Part shown: piece after piece, positions 12,501 to 22,957 of the stretch
How the letters are laid out: every line of letters begins with the position of its first letter
Numbering within the stretch: position 1 is the first letter of the stretch
NCBI GenBank assembly: GCA_964036155.1
Contig: OZ038423.1
Span: 48,623,249-48,687,248, forward strand
Length of the DNA stretch: 64,000 nucleotides
Origin: Diploscapter coronatus
Taxonomy: Eukaryota; Nematoda; Chromadorea; Rhabditida; Rhabditidae
Direction: 5' to 3'
Translations under genes and position numbers: made by a program
Notes under the pieces: generated by a model
Database searches by the model: none
Told to the model about the DNA's origin: nothing
What the model saw: the letters and a program-made list of their open reading frames with translations, nothing else

Positions 12501-15267
12501 TAAGTTTAAAAATTTTACCGACGAAATTTTCAATCTCTTGAAACAATGCGTCTTTATATTCAACTTAATGTTTACCTTGACAAAGTTGACGTAGCTGATA
12601 TTTATCAGAGGTTGTTGGTCGAAGTTAGTATTCAGGCCATACAGGAAATAGACTGCGTCTCTCGTATTGTTAGAGTTTATCGAAACTGCTCCGGATAGTC
12701 CTAAAATTTGACAGATGATTCAAATATGCTAATTTTTAGCGCCTTGAAAGGAGACTCTCATCCTTTCAACCATAATGGCGGCATTTTTGATTTCACTCGG
12801 ATCTTCGGTCTGATTTAGGGCTAATCCGTACAGATACACGGCATCATACAAGTTCCTAGCATATCCTGGGGCCTAAAAGTCAGTTAAAATCGATAAAAAA
12901 TCAATTAAAAAGTACCGAACTATTGCCGTTATTTTGACAGGCGTCGGTGTTGCAGTTTAGTGGGGGTTCGCGGACCCTTTTTGAGGATGTATTACGGAAG
13001 AAATTGAGATATTCTGGATCCAAAACTACGGAATCAACATCTACCTAGAAAATATTATTTACCGTTTGGAACTGGTTATACATTATTAACGATTAGTTTA
13101 AAATTACGTTTCCCTATCAAATTTGAAAACCTATTCCAAGAAAGTCTTACAATGAGCCATTTCGACATAGCTTGTTTCACAATCTCATCGTTTCCATCGT
13201 TGCTATTTCCTAGTCCTTCCCAGAGAGGAGTTAATCCGTTTGAGACTAAACTTCAATTTCATTTCTTTCGACCATCAAGTATCTGACGTAGTGTGCTCCC
13301 GGTAGTGGCTTGGCCGAAGCCATATCTTCTTATAGTGAACAGAATGTAGACGTATTCATCGTTCACCATGTCTAGTTGCGTAGTCCGTATCATAAAGTCC
13401 CTTCGCTCATTGATATCATCCATACACAGAACAAAGACTTAATTAGTGGGTAATTGAGCAGTTAATTAGAGTAATTATACTTCTAGCTCTCGTTTTCGCA
13501 GTACGAAGTTGATTGTAGTAGGTCTCATTGTCTGTCGACAGACGTTGTTTCCAGTTGATAGCTATATTGAGATTTGAGTCGCCAAGAGCTGACTAGAATT
13601 AAAAATAAGTTTAGAAAGTTTGAGGAATTTCATCATCCAAAATATATGTTAGTATTGGAGCTTTTGCTCGAGCTACTTTGATACTGTCGATCTCTCACCA
13701 TTGTGAAGTCTCCATACAAGTGCGCATTGCGATTGAACTCTTCCACATTTGCGCTTCTTTGCGCTCTCCACTCATTGGCTAACTCTATCATAGGCCTTTC
13801 TCACTCAACCCATATTAACTCAGCCAGAGGAAAAAGTGACGGCAGAATGAATAAGAGTCGCCTGTAGAATTGCTATTAGTTTTGCATTTATTAGCTAATT
13901 CAAATTTTTTAAAAAAGTTTAATTGTAACGCGCACTTTTTACGGGCGCTTCATAATGGTAAGAAGTCAACGGTAAAATTACTTCAAAATCTGAAACTGCT
14001 CCGTCACAGAACTGGACTTCGTTGGTTGTATAGAGGATTGCTATTTGGTTGTAGTTCAGAATGGATAAAACTTCGATCACGGCGTTTGCAAGGCTAAAAA
14101 TATCGTGTTTCACAGAAAATAGCAACGTTTACGTCAAGGTGTTGACCACCATAGTCGTAAGAAACGGATATTTGTCAACGCTCGCGTACTTCGCGTCCGC
14201 GACGTACCTAGGAATTCCTTGCCATCAATTCAGAAAATGAATGAGACTTACCCCCAAGCGAGGACAGTCTTTTCATAATATTTTGATAAACTCGCCACGG
14301 GATCGGCCCCTGGAATTGACAATCATCGACTTAACCTAGACCTTACAAAGTTGACGAAAGTTCCAAACTCACTCTCAGATCTTGGTTATTTTTGGTATGC
14401 CTAGCAGAAAATGTTTTGAGACCACATCTTCCTATTGTTAGAAAGGTAAAGAACTATCAAGGCCGGAATTCAAGCTTGGACTTTGATCACTCAGAAGACT
14501 ACCTTGTGTGCAGGGCGGCGCAATGACCAGATCCACGTTGTAATCGTCGAAGAAAGTGACGGCGGCGCCTGCCGCCGCCGCCCGGTCACATTCCGTATAG
14601 TTCGTAAAAACCCTGGATTAGATCAAGATATAAATAGGTCAAACTAAAATGCAAGTGCATTGTCATAAAGGAATCGAATAAGAAAAAAAGTTTGCGTGAA
14701 GCAAAGCGCAATATATCTTGATAGCAATGCTGTCATAAAGCATGGTTGATCGATTGTAGATCAAAGACCCACTCAAACTCCCAGTTATTAATTTTCTGCT
14801 CCTCATTGAGTTTGTCGATGGCGAGTCCAATCGCACCCCCACAAACCGAAAATCCGATACTCGCCGATTGAACCTGCTGATTGGCGGTTATGCCCATACG
14901 AACCTAGAAAAATAGAAGGTTCATTCTAGAACGCGACTCAAATTTGTATAACGAAATTTTCTTGGGTCAGTCACTTACCGTAAAGCCTATAATTGAAGTA
15001 CTCCTCTCAGAATTGGCCTGAGAATAGAAGCTCATGCTTTTCAGTTAGAGGTTTCACAGTTTGTATCGATAATTTTCTGAGTTCGAAAATAGTTTGGAAA
15101 AAACCCACGATATATTTTCCATTCGGGTTTATAGTTGGTGGTACGGTCGGGAGTTCAGTAGAATTAATACTTGAAGGTTGAAAAATACTCTGTTGCGAAA
15201 ATATTTCTATCGAATAAAATCCAAGAATCAAGAAAATTATCGAATATTTCGACTTATTGAATTTCAT
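9530..15267 (-). CDS. Receptor-type guanylate cyclase (GCY), complete paralog
   Basis: Complete model of about 1137 residues, convergent with the cyclase at 1-7458 and sharing most exon lengths. Exons in transcription order: 15109-15267, 14773-14903, 14503-14612, 14252-14309, 14133-14207, 13982-14093, 13481-13592, 13288-13437, 13151-13245, 12916-13044, 12743-12872, 12576-12700, 12349-12407, 12163-12309, 12035-12113, 11770-11958, 11622-11726, 11510-11581, 11268-11412, 11081-11227, 10951-11036, 10786-10902, 10612-10730, 10449-10572, 10339-10407, 10063-10237, 9922-10020, 9771-9868, 9530-9727. The Met at 15267 was chosen because it starts a good signal peptide ([19 protein letters not shown]); an in-frame Met lies upstream at 15336. 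Order: ectodomain, membrane segment in exon 12163-12309, kinase-homology domain with DYG but no HRD, cyclase domain with [23 protein letters not shown] and [14 protein letters not shown]. The 3' tail is one exon, unlike the three short exons of the paralog. One intron has a GC donor, and a 39-nt cassette exon is possible at 14979-15017. Confidence 0.93.
12146..12170. repeat. Perfect 12-bp palindrome across a 5' splice site
   Basis: ATATTCAGGTAT, one base, then its exact complement. It spans the donor of the membrane-segment exon of the cyclase at 9530-15267 (exon end 12163), so the donor could be hidden in an RNA hairpin. Confidence 0.8.
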
Positions 15268-17239
15268 GAACAAGAAACTAATGATAGTGAGAATATCAAA
15301 TTGTCGAGTCTCGAAAAAAAATATAGCAACTAGCACATAAAATAGGTGCGAATGAAATGAAGCCTAAATTTCGAATTTCGAAAGAAGCCAAAAATTTGAA
15401 ATCCGTCTAAAATAGAAAATGAATTTGGAGGTTTTTGAATTACACATGTAGCAAATTAGGATTTACGATAGGCTTACAAAAGAATCCTTAAATTTTGAAA
15501 CCTTTACGTCAATAGGACTCATTGTTATGGTTGAAAACGACCAAGTTTTACTTATGTATCATAATATTCGATATTAATTATGCCATATCTTTGTTTAAAG
15601 CCTAGAATTTTTTTTTATCTAATTATTTTTCAATAAATTATATATTTAGACAAACTTATTATGCTGAACTGATGAAAATCTATGAAAACGGTAATTCATA
15701 TCTGAAATTAAGTAAATTACCAAGAAGATTCGATAAAACTGGCTTAAAAATGCTTAATTTAGATTCAATCAGAAAGTCGAGAGTATCACAAATTCTATAT
15801 GCATGATTCAATTTAAAACCGTCTTTAAAACAGAATCTCAGTAATTCTCGAAGATGGCAAAGAAGGGGTCGGACCAATATTTCCGATAGGTGTTATATCC
15901 GGTTTTTGGTAGTTTCTAACTATGGTCGACCTAAAGAATGTTTCTGGCCTTTTTCCGAATTTTTCAAGTCCGAGTCCGGGTCAGACATTAAAGATTTTGA
16001 TACTGACACTGATGACACTGCAGTGTCAGTGTCGCAAAAATGGGGTCATCTTTAACGTCTGGTCCGGGAGATCAAATTTTAAAAGTCATCCTGATACCCC
16101 GAAACCTATATATCAAAGAATGGACAATTATATGGGCTGCATGGTGCTTTTTAAATTTTTCGAAAATCTTTTATAGCAAAAAAGTTTTCTTTGTACCATC
16201 TGACGAGCATTTTTCACATAAATCGCAATTTTCAAATTGGCATAGCTCCGCCCGCTTTTGGAGGTGGAGCCTAATCTCCTCGATTTTGTGATTAGGACCC
16301 ACAGGAGTATCCACTTCTATGATCAAATCACGATTTGTGAGACTTTTCTGAAATGCGAGTTTTCTTTAATGGCTGTTCGGGTCTTACAAATACTCTTAAT
16401 TTATTATTGAAAATTGATATGATTCATCAAATTTATCCTTTTCATCGTTTATTTATGAAATAAACATTTGATACTCGATAAAATTTGATAATCCTGAAAA
16501 ATCCCGAAAATTTTGTCGATGGTTTTAGATAAGATTTACAGAAACAAAGAAAAAATCGCTGAGAAAATACCCGTTTTGAAAAAAACACATAATTTTGTAG
16601 GCAAAAAACGGCTCTGGCAAAGAACTATTCCACTGAAATTGCAAGTTCTCTTGAGTAATGTGATAAATTATTTCTGCCACAATATTCAAAAAGGGAAAAC
16701 AACTAAATTTCAGAAAAAAACGATAAAAATAACTACTGTTTTCACAAAGATATGTGAAGCTTACCGTACTCGAGTAAAATGAAAAAGGAATAAAACTAAT
16801 CGAGTAAATACGAAATCTGATAAAGATCTATTTAACAGGGGAAACCTGGGATTTTTAAAATGGGATAGAATAAATGAACTAAACTTGTTTCAGTCTATTT
16901 TCATCATTCATCATCATGTTTGAAAAGAAAATCACTTGCGATTGAAAGATCCCAATTCAATTTTCCAAGTTAACGAAAAAGAAAAGCTATTTAAAAAATA
17001 GGCAATGCCACAACGTTAAAACAACAAAATATTTTAGATTAGGACTAGAATTTTTCAAGTTTACAAAAAGAACCGAATTATTATTGTTGGTGCCGAAAAT
17101 GAGTGGAGAAAGAATAATTTTAGATCAATTTCTTTTTTACGTGCTATTTCTCGATTTTCTAATCATGAAAAATAGCTGTGCACTACTTTCCACCTGCCAG
17201 ATTTGGGCATCAACAATGCCTGATTATCCAATAGTCTTC
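15268..17239. other. Spacer upstream of second cyclase, downstream of LAP1-like gene
   Basis: Contains the presumed promoter of the cyclase starting at 15267, an acceptor-like ATCATTAG at about 15278-15285 (minus strand) and the small hairpin at 16005-16033. No gene seen. Confidence 0.6.
16005..16033. repeat. Short GACACTG inverted repeat
   Basis: GACACTGATGACACTG followed by CAGTGTCAGTGTC gives a small hairpin in the spacer upstream of the cyclase at 9530-15267. Function unknown. Confidence 0.6.
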
Positions 17240-20200
17240 CTACTGTGACAGACAAATGGTGTATTGAAGAATGCGGGAGAGAATCGGGGCGATTTTGTCT
17301 TCCGAGCCGGCCGACTGCACCCACTGACTGAGCAGGTATCTGCAATATTTAAATAAGCATAAATGGATAGTTCAATCAATGCTCTACCAATCAAATTGTC
17401 TTAGAAATGTGTCATCTTAGTGAAGCGAATTTTGTTCTGGTGTCTCAAGAAAAATGAAAATCTACTTCAATTTTCAATATTTGAAAAAAAAAAATTTTGG
17501 ACGAATTTCAGAAAATTCTAAATTAAAAAAATACTTGTAAAGCCCATTCTCGCATGTGTCGTTCGTCTCGTCTATATTCACGTCGACCGATATCAGGAGA
17601 AGCGTGTTCTTCACCTACAAGAACAGAAAATAAGAAAATTTAAAGTCGAATTTTTATGACAAAAAATCACAAGAAAACATCAGAAAAATCTCAACAAATG
17701 ATTTAAAAAAATTATTTTTAAATAATCAAAATCCGTAATTTTAGGAAAAAAGTCTACCGGATAGGCATCTCCATCAGCGAAGGCGTGAAGCACGAGCAGG
17801 GCGTCCCACTTCAGCCGATTCACATCCAGAATCGTCGCGCACGTGGGTCGCAACTCGTCGCCGTTCGACCATTTCTGCAATTTACTTTTTGAGAAATTAA
17901 ATATTTAAAATTTGACCCTAAACGAAATGTATTCATCTTGAAACGGAACTAATACAAAATAATAGAAACTGAACTTCAGAAGTTTTTAATTCAAAAGATG
18001 ATTTTTGGTTAGCCATCTATCATGCCAACCATTCGAAAATTTTAAAGGTGTTTTTAAATCTAGGAGAGAAAATTCGACAAGTTTCGAAGTTTCTTTTCAG
18101 ATTCAGATAAAATTTCGAGATTTCAGGCTCTTTTAGACTGACATCTTATTCAAATAAAATAATTTGTATATATTTCGAAAATTCTGGTAATAAGATAAAA
18201 TTTTTCATGATTGATATTGTCGTCCTTTAGAAAATTTTAAATTGCAACCTTGATCTGCTCGAGAACGAGCTGCAGGTTGTCGTGGAGTATGGCTCTTTCC
18301 GTCTTTTCGACAACCTCGATTGCGCTTACTGACCAGCGACTTCCTGAAAGGATGAAATAGAATTTTAAAAATAATAATAATCGAATGTAGGACGATTTGT
18401 ACAGGAATGGGATGTTTTGTAACGAAACTTTCCACTTTAATATTTGTTACAGAACATCTCATTCCTGCGCAAATTGTCCTACACCAAAAACAACCACTCC
18501 TGCTCTTAAAAGTCATAAATAGAATATCTCTTTTCGATTTTCTAACGTTAAGGTACAATTAAAATAAAAAATAAAGATAAATAAAATAAAAAAATAAAAA
18601 ATTTAACCAGTAACGAGTTCCTGTGCTATGGAGCCTAAGTCCGTAGCGAATTCCTTCGCGTTCGGTCCCGTCACCACCACAGAAATTGGAGGGGTTTCGC
18701 GCTCCACAAGCCACTGCAAAAGTGAACATTTTAAACTTTTCTAAAAAATATTTTAAGACAACCAATATTATTTTTGGAAAAGACTTTTTCGTCAATTTTG
18801 AAAAGAAAGCCAAAAATTCTTAAAGATAAAAAATACACGAAATATAAAAAAGAAGTTTAAAAAAATTAAATTCTTCAATTTATGAGTATTTTTTTTCAAA
18901 ATATTGATAAAAGTAAAAATTATCTATTGCAGAATATTTTTCTAGGTAAAAATCAACCTTTCTCCCGATCATAGCGAGCACCTTCCTGTCCTCCTTCTTG
19001 AGATGGCCGTATTTGGACTCGATCAAATGTTTCGCCTTCTCAATGAACCTCTTGTATTGCTCCTCGGGGTTCTGAATTCAATTTTATTTTATAAAAGTTT
19101 AATCTATTGAAAATCCCCCACATTTCTTTATTGTATCGTTGATATTCCACCTCAAAGGAATAAATTAAAAGAAATAAATATTTTTAAGGCTGATTTATTT
19201 ACCTGATAGACTTCAGAAGACAGGTACTGGTACGCGAGGTAGAGTATGAAAAAGAGACCGATCACAAGCATAGCCGTCACAAGGCGATTTTCAGTGTTGG
19301 CGCCTAAAATTCGAAATATGTTTCAGGAAGTCAAAAATGAAGTTATTTTCAAGGTTAACCCATTTTCGATCTTCTGAACGAAAAATAAAAAGAATACTGG
19401 TAGTCTGTCAATTTTATCGTGTTTCAGAAAATTACAAATGAAAATGGAATTTTATAATTTGGTCATCCTCTTCTATTTATATTTCGAAATAAATGAGGAA
19501 AGCTAACCACTATTGCGACGCGAATTGCTTGGAGACGCACGTGGGCGCACCGAACTTTCGCAGCGAAAGCTGTCGATTGTCGATCTGAAACTCATTTATT
19601 TTTTCAAAAATAAAAAAAGCACCAAAACTATATTTATATATTATTTCCTATCTAAAATTTTTTTTCAAATATTTTTACTAAAAATAAAGACAAATAGATA
19701 ATAATAATAATATCCTTCATATCATGAACCCTCCTTCTACAATTTCTATAGAATCTAGAATAGTACAAAATTTGACCTTTTTCCAAAAATAAACAAAATA
19801 ATAATAAAACCAATTTTAAAAAAATATATCCAACCTGAAAATCTGCCCGAAGATGTTGCCGGCCATCATGGGGGAGTGACCGTCGAGAGGGGGCTGCTCG
19901 CCGAACAGCTGCTGGTGGCGTCGCTCGCGCAGTCCCAGAGGAAACGAGTTGATCGGCGTGCTCTGCGCGTTCACTAGAGCGTCCAGGCTGGAGTTTAACA
20001 AAATCTCTTTAGAGCATTTTTTATATCGTTTTTCATCTCAAAAAATAAATTTTCATATAAAATCTTAATGAAAAATAATATTTTTTCGAAAACCGAAATG
20101 ATTTTAAAACTGATTTCTTAATTATTTAAACTAAATTTTGCAAGGAAAGTAATGTAGATTTTAAAAAATCCCTTTAAACCTGGAAGGATTTTTTTCATTT

Positions 20201-20814
20201 GCATGCAAATTTTCAAAAAAGGTGTATATTAAAAATGCTAACTTTCAAATTTTGTTTAGGTTAAAAAGAAACATTTTTAAAACTTTACTAGGACTGATCC
20301 GACTGATACTCGACATGGGCGCTTTGTCCGAATTCGTCCAAATTCGGGTAGAGCCGAGAGTACGTCTCGCTCACGGAAGCTTCTGCTGAAATAATAAATT
20401 TTTAAAAATCAAGTAAAGGTTCTACTTTTCGAAAAAAACATAAGACCCGCTTTAAAAACAAGATAAACGTTGACTTTCAAGTAAGTAAAAATTTCATTTG
20501 AACGTAGCTTGGATTATTCGAGTAAATAGCAATAATTCAAAGTTTCTTATTTCGAATTTTGCGGAAAAAAGACTAGCAACTTTGAACCACTAATGCATAA
20601 TTAAAAGTTTAGTTACCTGGAATTTTTCTTAAGAAATAGACTAGAGCAAGAATTAAAGGAAAAAATTACAAGTTTCATTAGGATCAGGAAGCACGGTGTC
20701 TTCCTGGGTCTCGTGAGCGGCTGCGCGCACCCCACTTCTGGCCCTGCCCTGCGTCTGTGCGGGCTGCTGAGACGAACGAGGGCTCGTTCCGTCCTGGCTG
20801 CGGGTTTGCACCAT
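17240..20814 (-). CDS. LAP1/LULL1-like torsin-activating membrane protein
   Basis: Predicted 394-residue single-pass protein. Exons: 20670-20814, 20289-20385, 19835-19987, 19508-19584, 19203-19303, 18958-19071, 18608-18713, 18249-18343, 17758-17874, 17535-17614, 17240-17339; all phases agree. The N-terminal ~150 residues are polar (MVQTRSQDGTSPRSSQQPAQ...) and would face cytosol or nucleoplasm. A membrane segment (LVTAMLVIGLFFILYLAYQY) follows near residue 165, then a ~205-residue lumenal domain. In that domain a beta-strand/helix block starting ISVVVTGPNAKEF has no Walker A lysine, as in LAP1/LULL1, and the C-terminus reads ILSRILQYTICL. The SRI there aligns with the SRI holding the activating arginine finger of LAP1/LULL1 (from memory), and the ICL ending resembles theirs. 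Inferred role: stimulates ATP hydrolysis by torsin in the ER/nuclear-envelope lumen. An acceptor-like TTTTTAG sits directly against the ATG. Family assignment is by eye and needs a profile search. Confidence 0.68.
18387..18482. repeat. Hairpin-forming inverted repeat in LAP1-like gene intron
   Basis: GTAGGACGATTTGTACAGGA at the left and its near-complement at the right (TCCTGCGCAAATTGTCCTAC) form ~40 bp arms with a short loop. It lies in the intron 18344-18607, 44 bases upstream of exon 18249-18343 in transcription order. Confidence 0.8.
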
Positions 20815-22957
20815 CTAAAAATTTAAAGAAAAATTACAAAGTTGTGAAAGAAAATTTTAATTCAATTTGAAAAAGCGAAGAAAAAATGAGCGCATTATTT
20901 GTTCAAAATGCGTGTAAACTGAGTATCGATGAAAAGTGTGCATGCTGATAAGACCAGTTTTCTGACCAATCGTCCCAACTTTCTACTGCAAGTTCAATAT
21001 TCCACAATTTAGACCTTTTCAATTAAAATTTTCAGCACTTTAATGAAGTTTTCCGTGTCCTCTATGGTTATTCGGAAACCTCAGCTCTTAAACCATGAGA
21101 AATACGATAAAGGATGGTAGGGAAAGTAATCTATCTCATACTACTTTTAATGGCTTGAGATGTCCAAGTTACCATTTTCCATCAATTAATTCTTTAGTAT
21201 TTTTTTGCAATTTTCTAAAACAAAAAAGAGTTGACGTCGAAAAATTCGACCATTTTCAAATTGAAAGTTTTGCCAGAACTGATAAGATGGCTCAGCCAGC
21301 TTTGTTTTTTTGTCTTTGAAAGGACGACCCAGACCGCTTTCCTCGTATTTCTCTTTTTCCTTACCATTTCGTCTTTCAATCTATTTCCTCGCTTTCTCAG
21401 CTTTACAGTCAAATCAATCGCCATCGGCTTTCAAGTCTATCGATTCTCTTAGTTTTACTTTTATCATTTTGCGCATAAATGTAGAGGGCGCAAATAGTTT
21501 TCGAACTCGTAAACCTGAGCAATGTAACTTTTCCCATATGAAAGTCCGATTTTTACTGGTTCCGATACTTTTTATCGTTTTCGAAATGGATAATCCCATA
21601 GAGAATTGTGACGTCGAGAATACGTCTTCCGAATTTCCAATTTTGCTAGCATTTTTCGTCAATTGAATTCGCGATCATAATTTTTGAATATATCCAAACG
21701 ATTGAAATTGTCCCAAATCGTCACTTCTCGTTCATTAGAAAGAGCGCGACAGGGTCTCCCCATGCATGATTCCTGTCTAAAACTTACCTCAAGGCTTTAA
21801 CCCATCGTAAACCGTTGGAGGATTTGATGGGGGCGATCCAAAATGTCGTTTATCTTGCGTTTTAAAACTTTGAAACTCGATTTGATAGGTTTTGTCGCGA
21901 ATTCGCGAAGTACCAAGGAAGGAAAGTTGTTCACCTATCTTCTGGTCACATTTTTGCCAAAGAAACTTACTCATGAAACCTCATTTTCAAGGTATCCTAG
22001 GTGACGAAAAATCACTCTATAAAATCCGCTTCAGATTTGACTTGACTTGCTCCCTCTAGTTTCTATCTGCACATGGTGATTATCGATCTGTCCTACATAT
22101 CCTTGTTCGCTCTCATTCTTACTCATGGCTATCTCCCACTCGAAATATGCGTTAGTTTATATATCGTTCCTTTAATTCCCAACTTCCACCTGCGTATTTC
22201 TTCAATACTCAAATTAGTTGGCATTTTCGCATTTCATATGATCATCATTTTAGTATTTCGATATATGATTCCATATTTATCCATAAAAAATTCCATCGAA
22301 ATTGTTGAGTTTCTTTAGAATAGATATTTTTGAACGGAAAAATGAAATCTTAAAGTTCCTATCCTAGTAATTTCCACTATCTGCAATTGCGGCAGAACAT
22401 ACTCATTTCTTTTCATCTTTTCTTCTTTTCTCCGGCGCATTTTCTTGCATTCCTTTCAATCTTCTATCGATTTTTGATAGACAGAGACACTTTTGACAAG
22501 TTTTCGTCATTTATTCAACTTTATTGTTTCAATTTGTGTTGTAAAGTGTTATGGATCGATGCAACTTTGCTTCGTTTCGACTTTTCTAATTAGCAAACTT
22601 GGGATTTTTCCATCACAACTGCGGTGCGGTGGGAAAATTTCAAAAATTCTCAAGTCTGCTAACTAGACTAATTAGTTTCCATTTTTGCAATTTCCGGAGA
22701 ATTTCGTCTTTTTCAATTAAAATTTTTATCTTTGTTGCAAAAATGATCAACTGTGACCAGTGTCCATATAATAAACACGTACCCGATGTGTTTATAAATA
22801 CAGACACATCTGTCATTTATTGATCCTTATCGCGTCATTGCTGACTTACTAACCTAATAAATAGAATTTGATCATTAGTCGCTTCGTATCGTACATTCTC
22901 ATTAATTGCTGATACATTTTTTAATAGTTCTCCAAATTTCAGCTTTTCTGGAATTAT
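20815..22957. other. Divergent spacer between LAP1-like and zinc-finger genes
   Basis: Probable shared upstream region of the two divergently transcribed genes. Contains one family 2 MITE (21066-21190). Open frames here are uninterrupted AT-rich DNA without splice logic or domains. Confidence 0.6.
21066..21190. mobile_element. Fold-back MITE, family 2 (intergenic copy)
   Basis: Starts GTTATTCGGAAACCTCAGCT and contains AAAGGATGGTAGGGA and TGGCTTGAGATGTCCAAG, in the same order as the copy at 39426-39545. The arms are imperfect. It lies upstream of the zinc-finger gene at 22958. Confidence 0.65.

Noticed and set aside
14381..14450. Possible extra exon [12 protein letters not shown] in the second cyclase
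   Set aside because: The paralog shows that exon 14503-14612 continues directly into GADPVASL (14309), so this stretch is intron.
16513..16782. Lys-rich 89-codon open frame on the plus strand
   Set aside because: AT-rich low-complexity sequence with no splice context, domain or paralog; likely chance in the cyclase upstream region.
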